A stretch of 64,000 nt of DNA from Kazachstania africana CBS 2517 (GCF_000304475.1 NC_018950.1:1-64000), one strand, 5' to 3'; counted from the first letter of the stretch, positions 1 to 12,961 are shown. Numbers and translations are program-made. The notes: a model not told the origin generated them from the letters alone.

Positions 1-1169
1 TAAAGGAATGAATTCTTTGAACAACTTGAGACGGGCCATTCATGAACTCAGAATATTCTTCTCATAACACAACACCTCTACTAGAACCTCACGCTGTAAT
101 TCCTGTCAAATAACCCCTTTTTAATTGAACTCAATACAACACGAGACCACTACTATTCTAACAAAAGAGACATCTTAATAAATCTACCTTAGCCTTGCAA
201 CGAATGATAGATCGGAATCCTATTGACAGCCAATGCCTCTGATAAATTGTCATAAATAATTGAATGACAACCGTTGTCTTTAACGCCGTTCAATCACAGA
301 ATCTAGCTCGAACCTGACACAATGACATGACACCAATATGACTTGAAATTATTTCGACGTTTCTAATTTACAGATATGACACATACGTCAACTCATTCTA
401 TATCGGATATATCTAACTAACTCACCATCAATTCAGAATATCTTTATCATTGATGGATATGAACATAATTAATCTGGAGACTCTTCATTAACAACTTCTG
501 AAAGAACACTTTCAAAATCTGAGAACATTAATCGTAAATATTTCACTGTATCTTTAGTCTTATTGACCTTCGTTTAGACGAATAAATCACCTCATTTTAA
601 ATTGAATATATCTCACTAATATACTATTTATTTGGAATAACTTTGTCATTCACTAATATGAACATAATTACTTGGGGAGGTCAGCCATTAACATAACTTC
701 TGAAGTGACGCTTTCGTAACTTTGAGAGATGAAATTCGTAAATATTCCGCATGTTATCAATAAATCTTCGTTCAAGGTTCTTTCCCTCCCACAGATGAAG
801 GCCAGCATATTCCGCGTGACACTCCACGCCACAACATCATTGGAGAATTTCCATTTGATGACAAGGGACTAATGCCAGTCACAATAACAATCATCACCGC
901 TCCACACATAGGAAAATGCTTACGAATTCATAGATCATTTCTACTGACATAATTATCCAATATTCGAATACTTTGTTGTCTACAATTGGGACGCCATTTA
1001 TACCAGTTTAACCACTTACCGTACTCCATCCGTTGACATGACATATTATGATCAAACTTTCCAATTTTCATAAACAACATGTACTTCGAAAGAACAACAC
1101 ACAACTTGGAACATTGGAACCACAAACTCAATTACTGTGATCTTGATATAATAAATTTACCAGAGCCTT
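1..1169. repeat. left-edge diverged repeat DNA, no gene
   Basis: No convincing coding region is visible. The stretch contains internal direct repetition: about 420-560 resembles about 605-765 (shared strings such as ATATGAACATAATTA and AACTTCTGAA), and both resemble about 1500-1660. It looks like a decayed array of related units. No telomeric repeat is present at the edge. Confidence 0.45.
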
Positions 1170-2960
1170 TCTCTGTCATTCCCGTCAAATAAACCATTCT
1201 TGTCTAACTGGATAGAATAAGATGCTATTACTATTCGAAACCTGAGGAAACACCTTCGTACTTGGCCTGTTTTACTCATCTCAAAGAATAACCGATCTAA
1301 ATTCTAGTCACAGCCCTCTAAGACATAATGTCTAATTTCTTTCAATGACAAGCACGGTCTCATCATCAAATTATTACATACACAACGTTCAAGCGTCTTC
1401 TTCTCAGAGCTAATACTAATATTGCTTTCAAATGAATCTGCGACTTAACCCTATTATTTATACATCATTGCATTCTACTGATTATAATATATTGATTCAC
1501 CTTTCATTTGAAATAGCTTTATCTTTGATTAACATGGAACATAACTACTCGATGAATTCAATTATTTTTCAAATAACATCATAACTTCTTAAATGACAGT
1601 CTCGAACGTGGAAATATGAACATTAAACATTCTACTTTTATCATTAACGTTCTTTACAAGATCCAACGTTCTGAATACTCCACCAACAGATAAATTCATC
1701 CTATTATCGGTTTATTTGTGACACCATGAATACAAGTGTCATATTGTCGTCTGAATACTTCCAGATACAGATATTATCCATTTTAATGATCACAAACCAG
1801 TATTAACCCTATCGTTGAGAATAAATACAACCAGTATATTCTAACCTGTACTTTACAAAATAGGATCGGAAACCAGTCGGGAAATACGCAACCCCAAATT
1901 CTCATCAAACCAAATACGCCGATCACTTACCAGTGAGCCTTCATTAACACTGACTGTCAAAGTCTGATCACTATTTCTGCACCATTATTCATTGCCTGAA
2001 GACCTTCCTTGAACATAACTTACCAGATGACTAAATAACTTCATTTCGATACCACCAGATCTGATGATTTTGTGAATTACGTTACCTAACACCAACGCTC
2101 TACATCTGTGCGTATTTATTGTACTAATGCTGTCGTATCCTTACCTTGAAATATCTTTCTCTATGTCATCGCATCATATTCTTTTATCAATTCCAAAGGC
2201 TACCACTATACATGGATAATTGAAACTCGAGGAGGCCCACTAACGTAACTACTTGCTAGTAATACAACTTCTCTTGTTTAAAAAACCATCGATGATCTAT
2301 TTAAGCCTGCATCACTTACTCTTCTTTACAATATCACATTGATTGTACATTTCAGATCGATTGGAATTGACATCAAATCAGCGTAAATAACTCTATAACC
2401 ATGACCACAATCACAGTTACAAAAAAGAGTTATACAACAAGATTTATAAATATGTAAACATCCTTGAATAATATGTATAATACTAAAACTTTTGATTATC
2501 TTATCAAAGTGTGAACTTTTTAAACAATGCGTTTAATGAATGTAGAAACCTAAGCAAAAAAGTACTTAAAAAGACAACTTATGAAGATCAATTATTTCCA
2601 GCATTAGCTATAGTATTAGGTATATATCTATTCGCCTTTAATGAACATGAAAACTCAACTTTTTAACGCACAATCATTTTAACTAACACCTGAACATTCC
2701 AGCTCAAGGCTTCTTCAGGCATTCAGATCTCCAGTAAATCTGCGTGAATAAGCGTACTATTCTCGATATTTTAGGCGTCATTTTAATGAAAATTAACTAT
2801 GAATATTTTAAAGCTTGACTTACCCGCATTTGTATCTGGTATACTTGTCATTTATCTCTGTTACTTATTTCTTCAACTTGAAATTATTTTTTTTTTTTCT
2901 TAAAATTTAGATTCTCGAGAAAAAGAGACTTGCTATAATCTATTCAAAAAAGAAATAATA
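1170..2960. repeat. subtelomeric repeat R1, left copy
   Basis: This stretch is collinear with 15730-17290, with many shared blocks of 15-30 bases. Examples are the run around ATCTCAAAGAATAA (1279 and 15827), TCTAATTTCTTTCAAT (1330 and 15888), and the block around CAGATCTCCAGTAAAT (2727 and 17047). It ends near a T-rich tract followed by TTCTCGAGAAAAAGAGA. No open frame of useful size is present. The two copies are clearly diverged, so the duplication is old. Its nature (X-element-like, retroelement relic or other) cannot be told by reading. Confidence 0.6.
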
Positions 2961-4924
2961 TTGAGGAGGTGGGAGATAGAATTGATAACGGAGCACTCAA
3001 TTCATTGACCGGAACTAGTCAGCTTATTACTTTATCAACTACAACGTTCAACCCATAGATTAAACTTAGAAATCAAGATCTGGTAAATGATCAGCGCCAT
3101 GCTACAATCCAACACCATCTTTAATCAGTTTGCTATGGCTACCTCCACTTTATCAATAGCTGTAACCTCCAATTTACGTCCTTGCATGACCTCTTAGGAC
3201 AACTGTCTTTAAGCAAACTCTATTCAAAAGAGAATACTTATTAATGATTTAAACACTTCTTCTACATCATAGAAACAACATACAAACAGCCAGTAACATA
3301 TCAAGAGGCGCCTGTTACGCAAGGAAAAGTCCTTGTAGCCGCTATCCAGTATCAAAGATTAATCTAACTCTTTGGAATCCATTTATCGTAAATTATTTTT
3401 CCATTCAATCCATAAAGGGTACATAAACTGAAAAGAATTAAACACCAATGCCGTGTCTGCCACCTCAGGTTTGTACTACAATCCTGAAACTCATTTCTTT
3501 CTCGAACATTGTACGCTCCCTAGCTACATGACTGGTTTCCATAATCTGCTCATAATTCAGCGCTACGAAAGGGAATACATATTTATCAAGCACTTCATCT
3601 TAAAGGATCAGGAGAAAATAAAATACCCACATCTTTGCCAAATCCAAAGAATGACTGAACAATGAATAATTCCATTAGCTTCAACAAGACCGTTAAATGT
3701 GTCCAGCCAAAAACGCTCACCCTGCTGTGAAAATGGAACTTCTGATTTTAACTTGTTCTCCAACAATATTTTCGCTGATAAATTTAAGAGCACCAATACA
3801 CACAATACTCTGTCATAGAGGCATATTAACACAAATTCTACTCCATCAATAACCGATGTATTATCATTGACAACCCCAGACGTCTCGATTCTGTTCCTGT
3901 AAAACCACAATTAGCCCTCCTATGCATTTTACATATACCGCAGATCATATTGCTAACGAGATTAAATATACCACTGCAACTGCTGGCAAGCCCAGCAAAC
4001 ATCTTCGATTAATCCAAATTTCTCTTGTACTTCCCATCGATACCACTATCAAATCAACAACCCATGAACAGCCCTAACACAGTTCTACTACATTCAAAAG
4101 TCAAGTAAAGTGCTATAGAAATACATCATTTTCATCTTTGGGATAGGAACCCTTGCGTTCTGCTACAAACCTTCTGTACTCGATATGATGATACAAGTTG
4201 ATCTCAAAGATATCAGACACAACGACACTCTTCACCGTTGTGCTCCATCTTTTTCAAGAGTTTTTCCACGAACATTGGAAATGTTTTGTTCCTCAGAACT
4301 CCCCACTATGCCATGATCATTTTCTATACGGAATTGAAGCACCACAATCGACGTATTTTTGGACAGCACGAATAAAGGAAGAATAATCCAGAAGCCATTT
4401 ACTACAGTAATACCTTTTCGGAAGGAAGCGGGCTTGTTTCATTCAATGATCACCTTAGCCTTGAAAGTTATGATTGAACTTGTATTTTATGGACTATTTC
4501 TGTTTTGAGTAAACTTTTTTGGGGAATTGACAGGATTCTTGATATGATAGAACAATTCATTGTAATTGGATTGTACGTACAGGACAGATAAACCATTGCT
4601 CCTAGACTTCACTGTGGAGCACCATTAATGCCAAAGACATTCCATAAAGCTTCCAATTGAGCACCGCTCAATGCTGTATAATAAGCATCTTTTTCTTTAG
4701 TTTTTTCTGCTCATATCGTTTCTCGATGGCCACAGCAGACACATCGCCACCCATTCACTCCAGTCCTATATTGCACTGCGCTTTACTGTTTTTTCTTTTC
4801 AGCTCTAACGCCTATTTTACCAAGCTAGGATCCTCGTCGCACAAGGTAAAATCCATTTCTCGCGCCAAAATTTGGCTAAAGCCAAATTGTGTCCCGAGGT
4901 GTAAACCACAATGAATAAAAATTA
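2961..4924. other. AT-rich DNA without a supported gene
   Basis: Open frames of 60-100 codons exist on both strands (for example 3608-3910 on the minus strand and 4657-4914 on the plus strand). None has a recognisable motif, and several rely on GTG or TTG starts. I see no RNA gene or mobile element here. Confidence 0.4.
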
Positions 4925-6030
4925 TCTCAATTCTTGTATAACTCGCATTCTTATCTATTATACTCTTCTCTTCTCTCTTTTTACTACTGCTTCCTTATTT
5001 CTTCAACTTCGGGGAGCTTTAGATTGTTTTTTCAAATATTCCGATGCTCGAGAAAAAGAGATTTGATAAGATTATTCAAAGGAATGAACAAGTTAACTGC
5101 TAGCACATATAATTTACATTATTGAATGAAAAGACAAGATAAAGAAATGAAAAAAGATGAGTGCCCTATTGCTGACCAGTACTTCTGCCATCAGCTTACT
5201 ATTATTCCTTCCCTCTTGGTTTACCAAATACCTACAGATTAGATTGTCTTAAATTCAATTACTCTTGAACAGCTTTCTTGCATTGAATCTTCCTTCAAAA
5301 TGGAATCTCTTTAAAAAAATAAGGGTTGCGTTCTTTTCAAGCATGAAGCAACGCTACATGCCCACCATCAATGGTATATTGTGCTACGAACAACACGGAA
5401 TACTATTTCCAACTGTTACGAGGCATTGAGAAGATTGGTAATTATGACTTTAACTCCAGTGACGTTAATTATTTTTTCATTCACATTATGTAAAATAAAC
5501 ACATCCAACGAGGCAAGTATCTATTATGGTGTCCAATATGAAAGACATCTGATTTTTCATTAAAATCACTAGTACTTGTTCATCCTTCAAACATCCTACT
5601 TTGGGCTGCCTTTTAAATCCCTCCAACCATTTATCAAAACTCAATCGATAATACAAAGAATAGGAGGATGCAAATATTATAAAGCACTCCATTGCAATGC
5701 TACTGAAAAAGAGTTGAAATAGCTATCTTCTCAACTTCGGAGAATAATTTGAACTATGAGACACTTCATCAGACTAGGAACGATATAGCGCAACGATGCG
5801 TTCAAAAAAATAACTTTACGATTTTCTGTCATCAATAATCTAACCTTCCACTACGGAAAAGTTTTCTGATAGAAACTTGCATCAACTAATCCTGATATTT
5901 AGCTATGCTAATTTACTTTCTCGATGACATTGAACAATTGGGACAACTTCTGCAAAATCAGATCTTCACTTTTATCTTATTCGGGTAAAAAAAACAAAAT
6001 TTTGCAACGACGTATTATCAGCAAGAGTTA
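4925..6030. repeat. repeat R1, right-hand part, copy 1
   Basis: This stretch resembles 17140-18034, 33760-34272 and (its last 400 bases) 26515-26960. Shared landmarks are the CTCGAGAAAAAGAGATTTGAT string near 5047, TTGCTGACCAG near 5171, the GGTATATTGTGCTACGAACAACACGG block near 5372, and CAATCGATAATACAAAGAATA near 5641. Copies 2 and 3 are each interrupted by an LTR beginning TGTTGGAAG, while copy 1 runs on uninterrupted. Short open frames lie inside it, but no frame is conserved between copies. Confidence 0.55.
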
Positions 6031-6221
6031 GTGTATGATCTGAAGAGGATAAAGTCATCAGCGCTGCTCCATAGATAGCTGTAATGTGTGTTAGGAACCG
6101 TGAGATGAAGCAGCTATAGCGATTCTAACGATGGAGTTTGATGATCTCTGAGAAGCATCGTTCATTTGATCCATTATAGAAACTGTGGAAATACGTTAAT
6201 AATACATATAAAAAGAAAAAC

Positions 6222-6527
6222 TCAGTCTGGGAAACCTTCGATTGGACCAAAATTCTGCAACATAGAAGCAAATACGAAAATTGGGTACATTCCTAAGAAC
6301 AGTGCTGACCATATATTATATACTAAAGAACAACTACTTCCTTGATAGATTGAAATGACAAAGAAGACAGTAGGCAAGTAAGTTGCTAGTAATCCGGAGC
6401 ACCAGACTTTCCTTTGAAATAGTAAACCCCATTTTTCTTGCAACTCTTGTATCGCAAACGGTTCCTCTAATGAAACACAATTATTCAAGAGGTTATCAAA
6501 GATCTGAACGGGCATCGAAATCTTCAT
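6222..6527 (-). pseudogene. small membrane-protein remnant
   Basis: This is a 101-codon open frame with an ATG start directly preceded by an in-frame stop. The second half is hydrophobic and suggests two membrane segments (about residues 45-63 and 70-88). A charged amphipathic stretch precedes them. I do not recognise the family. The arrangement resembles the N-terminal part of subtelomeric DUP/COS-type proteins, but no diagnostic motif is visible. Just upstream on the same strand (about 6640-6800) there is another protein-like hydrophobic reading interrupted by stops, so this may be the surviving piece of a larger decayed gene. Confidence 0.25.
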
Positions 6528-7108
6528 TTAGCAAAGATAATCCAGTAAATTGAGTTAAGAATAAGTTAAAGTATAGACGAATTAGACTACTCGTTGCATT
6601 CTTTTAATCGTAGAATCCCACAGAGGCGCTCTTTTTCAGTAATGACTCTTCATCTAGGATTTGTTTTTAGGAGTGGCACTGCAAGGTGAGTATATAAGGA
6701 ACAGTATTGATACAGTTCCAATCACAGCACTCAAATGAGACAACCAGTTATTTTCGCTAATAAATATTGATGCTGCTTCCAGTGGAAAATACACTCCCAG
6801 AAGTGACCCAAGTAATTATGAGCAACGACTTTGCAAGATGGTTAAAATCTTCTTGATGGAACTAGTAATTTGAGAGCTTTCACTTTCAGATGATCTTTCC
6901 CACCTAACTCTGTGGTTAGGGATCAAAGCAGAAGGAATGACTCGAAAATGGCCAACGAAATACTGGAAGTGTGATCCTTGACATTCAAATATGAATTGCC
7001 AAGGGTAGCATTGAATGCTTGAGTGACACCAGTAAAAGTCAAATATCTATTCAGAGCTTGCACCAATCTGTCGAATTCAGCATCTAAACTTTTTCTCATT
7101 TCTCTGAT

Positions 7109-8112
7109 TTAGGCAAACGATAATGTCTGGCCTTGTAGAGTAACCGACCGGTTGTTCACACCCACATTGAAAGCATTGGAAGAGGCGAGTTTACTCTGCC
7201 TCAGCACAGCGGAATAAATCAATCTGAACGCGGGATAGAGGTCATTGTCTTCTCTAGGTTCCGAAAGCTGTCTTACAACAGCGTTTGTCTCAGTACTGTT
7301 GATGAATGGAGCCGAAGTTATCAACGCTTTCATAGAGTCAAGGCGGCGACGATAAGCGAAGGTGTTCAAGATGGTACATGGTACCTCAAGTACGTCCAGC
7401 ATTCAAAATCAAAAGTACCTAAACGAGGCAATCTTTCGATAAAGTCCCTGTACTTATCAGTGAGAATAACTTTTTGGAAAAGACGACAGCTAATACCTAT
7501 AACTTCAGGAATAGTTCTTCCAACAGCTGCCTGAAAGATTTCTAGGTCAGTTCCCGAAAGGAATGCATAGCCGTTCATTACCACCATTTTAGCGGCATAC
7601 AGCAATGTAAATAATGGCCAAGCCAGTCTTCTTCAGTAAATCTGAACAGTTTTAGGAGTCCATATTTTGGTCACTACACTCTTAGCAGTGTGGAAATCCC
7701 AAAAATAGTAATTTAAGGCAGTTCTCTCGACCGTAGAATGAACCCGTTCCAGAAGAGCTCTTCTAAATTTTTTGTAGGTAATTTCATTACAGATCTCGAT
7801 GAGCTCAAAATCTTGTTCAGTCAAATGAAAATCATCTATTTTGACGGGCTTGATGAACACAGGGTTATCATTTTCTTTTCTAATTCCACTAATGACGGGC
7901 GCCATGTCAGTTTCTTCGTCATCTTCTTCTCCAACTGTACCCAAGTATATATATGTTTTTGTGACCTAAAGCAACACGATGGATACTGAAATCAAAAGTT
8001 CTCAATGCTTGTTTTGTGTTTCTAGCTGCTATTTTGCTAGTGCCAAGGCCAACAATTGCGTTAGTGAGTGTTTCGACTGAGAAGCTTTCAAAACAATATG
8101 GTCAAACAACAT
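7109..8112 (-). pseudogene. totivirus (L-A type) capsid-like pseudogene
   Basis: Protein-like sequence runs on the minus strand through four successive segments. They are an ATG start at 8112 followed by a few codons, 8089-7945 in a second frame, 7944-7366 in a third frame containing one in-frame TGA at 7633-7635, and 7402-7109 in a fourth frame. At least three frameshifts and one stop therefore break it. The first 60 or so residues, read by eye, resemble the N-terminus of the Saccharomyces L-A virus Gag: Met-Leu start, a GT, an F-x-F, an Arg-Val pair and an [IL]-x-G strand at matching spacing. A later LTEQDFEL stretch also resembles a Gag segment. About 100 residues between these appear deleted, and the order of the last segment is uncertain. 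The comparison is from recall, not a search. An unrelated decayed subtelomeric gene is the alternative. Confidence 0.4.
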
Positions 8113-10323
8113 TTTTGACTGTACTGTAATGACAGGCTTGTTACGATTAAGAAAAGCTCTATAATTCTTCTAACTGAAAGTATTCAATTCTGAGTTGCAT
8201 TTAGCCTTGCTGAAAATAACTTTGCTGGCCATATGAACAGTCCAGTCGTCCATGACAGCAAGTTAGTCTGTGACATATTTCGGAACCCTGATGTGTATCT
8301 TATCCGATATAGATTTATAAATACGACTAATAGATTAGAACATTTCAAGTATCCAGGATACATGGATGCTGCCAATATTGTAGTGAAGATAAGCGGAAAA
8401 TGTTTATTGGCACGAATGTGTAGAATAACTAAAAAAAAGTATCTACTAAAAATAAATGGGTACTTTAAGTGTTCTAATTCACGTCAGTTTCAATTTACAA
8501 CACGTTCAAACAGATTTTTCAATTTATTAAATAAATGGAAAAACTAAGATAAGCTGGTTTGTTTCCGAGATAATGTATGAAAGCTCATTTATCCCATATA
8601 TAAGAACTATAAACCTCAGTCTCATTCAAAGTTTGCTATCCATAGCTTCCTGAGGTAATATGTATAATTTTCCAGAAGAATGAGCTCTCGTGTCCTTCTA
8701 GTAAACACTACTTGCGTAATGACATATAGCAGTTTCTTGGTTATAACAGGTTTGGTTATAATAGTAATTGTGGTATCGTCTATGCAACAAAAGTTATATT
8801 ACGCAGGTTATGTTCTCGATGTAACTGAATTATTATAATCTTGTGCTGTTTAGAAAACAACACGGTTTGAAGTACGGTAATGTTTTCTTACGACACTCAC
8901 TCGTAGAAAAGCCTATCAACACTGCCCTGAATATATGGTATGGTTGAGATATTACACTGCTAGATACATAAAAATGACTGCGTTACAGTTTTGCCGACAC
9001 ATTAAATGATTTAGAGCTTTTCAGATCCCCCGCCGTTGAAATATAGAACTGTAAATAATGGCAACCATAGTGTCTTTTCATAGCAATGATATTAGATTAG
9101 GATACTGTTTGGCAGAAATATTGTTGGAATATGACGTTTTTTACTTATAATATGTTTCCAAATACGGCATTATTTAATGTAACGATTTTTGATCCTAACC
9201 ACTTCAATTAGTAGTATAATTTTGAAAAGTGTGGGCTGATTAAATATTGTCTCTCAGTTTGTTGATACTAGAGATGGTTCATCAATTTCTTCTTCTAAAC
9301 AAATTGAATTACAAAATGCATTCAAAAACTTTAGGTAGCACGCCCATCCCGATCTTATAACCATAATACTGAGTGATTCCGCGGTGTATTGGTGGTAAGG
9401 ATTAGTGGCTTAATCATTATCAATATATTCATGTTTAAACCACATCAAGTTCTCACATTCAGCCGAAATAAAATGTTAGAAAAAGACAAAAAAAATGTTC
9501 TTATTCAGGTCAGATGTACCTGGTTGCATCCTTCACAGTTCTAATATAGATGTATCTGGACTTCTAGACACGATAGTGTTGTTCTTTGTTTATCTAATCA
9601 GCGGAAAAGAACTTCCATTCAAAGACAGCTTCTTAGAAAAAACCAATTTCGAAGAATTCAACTTTAAAATAATAAAACACAGAAAGCCAGCGGTTCAGCC
9701 CCCCATACTTGCCCATTTTAGTTTTTTATACAGTGACTACCATACAATTAATTTATTGAGCTGTTAAACCAACAGAATTACCTTTCTTCCTTAACGGAAG
9801 AGATGTCTTCCTCTCCATAGTTTCTTATCGTCATCTGCCCATGGCTGAGTATTGATGTGTTTTTTGCCCTCCTGCGAAAAATTGTCGTTATTTCACGCTT
9901 TTTTACAACAAATCAACAGAAACGTGTAATTTACTGCATTTCTCATCTTATATGGCATCTAAGTTTTCTTTAAATGGCTATATGACCTGGCATAGCCCTC
10001 AATTTTGCGTTTTAACTTATTAATCCTACCTCTATACACGCACAGCTCTATCCAAATCCATTTAATTTTATAGAGACCACTTTTCCTGAATTATACTTGT
10101 TTTTCTGATAAATTCTTTATCCATTTCGGCGACACCACTTATTCAGCTGCATGACAAGAACCTCAACAACACGATATAGTAAGTGCCAGAGCAGTAATCC
10201 TGAAAGCTTTAACACCACGAGACCGCCAGAAAGTTGCTTGATCATGAAAAATGTAGTAGTTTACAGTCACCTATATTTATATATTTATATTTGTTGATAC
10301 ACTTGATAATTCAAAATGAATAC
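8113..10323. other. AT-rich intergenic DNA
   Basis: There is no recognisable gene. Two open frames with ATG starts, 8233-8547 (104 codons) and 9495-9767 (90 codons), show no known motif. The first overlaps an opposite-strand frame, so I do not call either. The last 300 bases lie downstream of the FLR1-type gene and include an AT-only tract near 10270. Confidence 0.35.
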
Positions 10324-11913
10324 TTAATCCTTGAAAGAAGACCTGGAACGTAAATCTGCGCCATATTTGTAAAGGACAAAAGGTATCAGAGCTAAAACGA
10401 TGGAAACAAAACCAAGAATTGAAGTACCCCAGGCTACTGGATACCCATCAATTGCTAGGTTATTGAACATTGCCTGTCCAAATAGTGGGAAAGCACAAGC
10501 AAATGCACTACGGCATAACCCATTACCGGCATATACTGAGGCGACATATTTAGGATAACACATTGCAAGGTAGGAAAATGTTGCTTGAAAGAGATTGAAT
10601 ACACATATGCAAAAAAAGATTTCTGCGATTATTGGAACGATCCAGTGAGTCATTGCAGCCCAACCAAAAAGAAAGAGTCCGCAGGGTAAGCACCAACTGA
10701 CAGACATTGCTAGTAATAAAAATGTCTCTGGAACAAAAGTACCATTATCACGACGCGGAGTGACAACTTTGTTTGTAAAGAACAACAATATTGAGAATGC
10801 AATGAAACAACCAGCAATGAATCCCATATACGAGAGTCCTAATTCAACAATGGTAAAGTGCCAGTTGTTAATAAAAACAATTGGGAATGCTTCGAAGAAA
10901 AGATAAAATGTGCCGTAACACACTGCTAGGTAAATGTCAAATGCCATGACAATCGGTTCTTTGGCGATCATTTCAATTGGTCTATAAAGGGTATTGACGA
11001 AAAATTGCTTTGGACTAACTTTCGCGTCACTTCTTTCCTGTCTGGTGTAATACCTACTGTCACCTGTTTGCTTTCTAATTCTAGCGGCTCTCCTTGAGAG
11101 AATGTTAGCTGCCGACGTCTCAGGAAAGAAAAAGATAAAGATTATCAGCCATGGAATAGAGAGCCATAATAATAACCAAAAAGTCCATCTCCAATCTTTC
11201 GAAACTACCATTGAAGCTCCCAATAAGGGACCGACGGTAGGAGAGGCAACAGCGCCTACTGCCCATAATGCTATGTATGGAGTCAACTTTTCGGGTCTTA
11301 TAATATCAGCAATAGTGGCACCACCAGTAGATAAGGAAGGAGAGCATAATATACCAGAGATGAATCTTAAAATGATTAATCCTTCGATGTTTTGCACAGT
11401 TGCACACCCTATTTGAAAGACCATAAATAGAAAGTAAGTTATGATGTAAAGTTGCTGTCTACCGATTTTGGCAACTTCGGATAGTGGAGAGAAAAATACT
11501 TGGCCCAACCCATAGCCGAGAACGTACAATGATAGATTTAGTGTGGCGGTGACATGACCTACGTGAAAGTCATTCTGAATTCCTTCTTGCCCCGGTGTGT
11601 AAATTGAGGAGCCCATGTAGGTAATACATGTCAGCATCATAATCTCTATGGTGATGAAATTTTTTTTTGCTTGGGGCCAATTTTGTGGGTTATCAGGATC
11701 ATCATCACCATTCCAGTCCACCAGGAAAGGGTCCGCGTGCTTTTCGTAGTCCGTGCTGGTCTCAGCTTCTATATCGGTCAGGATGGATTGTTTGCTTTCT
11801 GAAGCATCGTGTATATCAGTGTATTTCCCGGGTATGTCCTCATATACACTTGTAAGATGTAAATATTCCAAACAATCGACGAAGAAAGTGTTCTTCAGAC
11901 TTTGCAAATACAT
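10324..11913 (-). CDS. FLR1: FLR1-type DHA1 multidrug exporter, copy 1
   Basis: This encodes a 529-residue major facilitator of the DHA1 drug:proton antiporter family. It would export azoles, benomyl-type compounds and other toxicants across the plasma membrane. The protein has a cytosolic N-terminus of about 85 residues ending in the family signature WNGDDDPDNPQNW (about 68-80), then twelve membrane segments. Recognisable pieces are YMGSSIYTPGQEGIQ, FHVGHVTATLNLSLYVLGYG, the GRQQ loop after helix 2, the central loop rich in Arg around residues 275-290, and PKYVASVYAGNG near helix 11. Length matches S. cerevisiae Flr1 (548). A second copy lies at 37495-39087, and the two are alike over their whole length. 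A TTAGTCA site lies 147 bases upstream. The frame is intact and the gene is probably functional. Confidence 0.93.
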   Translation of the reverse strand: MYLQSLKNTFFVDCLEYLHLTSVYEDIPGKYTDIHDASESKQSILTDIEAETSTDYEKHADPFLVDWNGDDDPDNPQNWPQAKKNFITIEIMMLTCITYMGSSIYTPGQEGIQNDFHVGHVTATLNLSLYVLGYGLGQVFFSPLSEVAKIGRQQLYIITYFLFMVFQIGCATVQNIEGLIILRFISGILCSPSLSTGGATIADIIRPEKLTPYIALWAVGAVASPTVGPLLGASMVVSKDWRWTFWLLLWLSIPWLIIFIFFFPETSAANILSRRAARIRKQTGDSRYYTRQERSDAKVSPKQFFVNTLYRPIEMIAKEPIVMAFDIYLAVCYGTFYLFFEAFPIVFINNWHFTIVELGLSYMGFIAGCFIAFSILLFFTNKVVTPRRDNGTFVPETFLLLAMSVSWCLPCGLFLFGWAAMTHWIVPIIAEIFFCICVFNLFQATFSYLAMCYPKYVASVYAGNGLCRSAFACAFPLFGQAMFNNLAIDGYPVAWGTSILGFVSIVLALIPFVLYKYGADLRSRSSFKD

Positions 11914-12059
11914 TGAGAATATTTGTTTGTGCTTGATTCAAAAATCCTAAGAATTGGAAATAAAAATTTTATATGTGTTTATATACCTATATCTAGTCTT
12001 TTTCTTTTCACTGAAAACTTTCAGGCTATTACTTGTAGCAATGTAAACTTTAACTATCT

Positions 12060-12066
12060 TTAGTCA
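12060..12066. promoter_or_regulatory. Yap1-type response element upstream of FLR1 copy 1
   Basis: The sequence TTAGTCA, followed by GC, lies 147 bases upstream of the start codon. This is the canonical Yap1 recognition element (TTAGTCA or TGACTAA), through which S. cerevisiae FLR1 is induced by oxidants and drugs. The same TTAGTCAGC string occurs upstream of the second FLR1-type gene, which supports function. Confidence 0.55.
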
Positions 12067-12961
12067 GCCAAAAAGAGCACACTAAGATAGCTACTGAGGA
12101 GCCTACAAGTAGCATACAACCAAATGGACATAGCAATAATATGAACCATCCACTGTAGAATTTCTTTCTAGCAAATCATAACTGCTAGCCTATTTTCTGT
12201 TGTGAAGTCATTGGATTTCGCCAGGGACTGGAAATGTTTGTAAGCATTGGTTATTTTTTTTTTAGACGACACTGTTTTTCCGTAAGCGTGCCTCGAATCA
12301 GAAAAAAAGAAACAAAGCGGAGAAATATCCGTCCATCCAAAAAAAAAAAAAAAAAAAAAGGAAAAAAAGGAAAACGTCATCAGGAAGTTAGTTAGTCGTA
12401 AAATTTTAATAGCCACCAGTTGGCAGGGAAATTAACGAAAGTGAGAATTGGGTGAAGACGCATACAAAGACTGCAAGGTATGAGTTTCATCATCTAGAAG
12501 ATTCAAGATTCTAGAAATTTCTTTTTCTTGAGTTTGCGTGCTTCTGTAGAACATCAATATTCCACTTGAGCAATGCGGTAAAGTTTTCTGCAAGGCAAAA
12601 ATGTCCTGTCATCGTTACAGATAATAATACTTTTTTCTTATAATTATCTTATTCGACAAACACTCAGTAGTTGTACACATAGAGAACGTCTAGGTTTTTA
12701 TCTCTAACATTTTCTATAAATGTTTTGAAGTGACAGTCCCATCTAAAAGGGTATAGCAAAAATTAGAATTACCTGGTGTATCAAAACCTTCAGAGATGAA
12801 ACTATCCTTCCACCCCAAAGAGTTGGCAAGTTATTCGAAATTTTTCCGTAGAAATCTGTTACTAGAGCTGGGATAGTGGTGGGTACCATCATATTCTAGC
12901 ATACAACCCTCTTTGATACCTAACAGTATAGTTCTCATCAAGGGCGTATAATGCAACTTTA
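12067..12961. other. intergenic DNA with poly-A and poly-T tracts
   Basis: A run of about 19 A residues lies at 12340-12359, with further A-rich patches to 12375 and T-rich patches near 12255. The minus-strand open frame 12168-12416 is made of these simple tracts and is not credible as a gene. The last 150 bases are the likely promoter of the gene at 12962. Confidence 0.4.

Noticed and set aside
1..60. Telomeric repeat at the window edge
   Set aside because: No short G-rich or C-rich tandem repeat is present; the edge lies within diverged repeat DNA.
8233..8547. 104-codon plus-strand open frame
   Set aside because: It overlaps an equally plausible minus-strand frame, has no motif, and lies in AT-rich decayed DNA.
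12168..12416. 82-codon minus-strand open frame
   Set aside because: It is built from poly-A/poly-T simple sequence and would encode long Phe/Lys runs.
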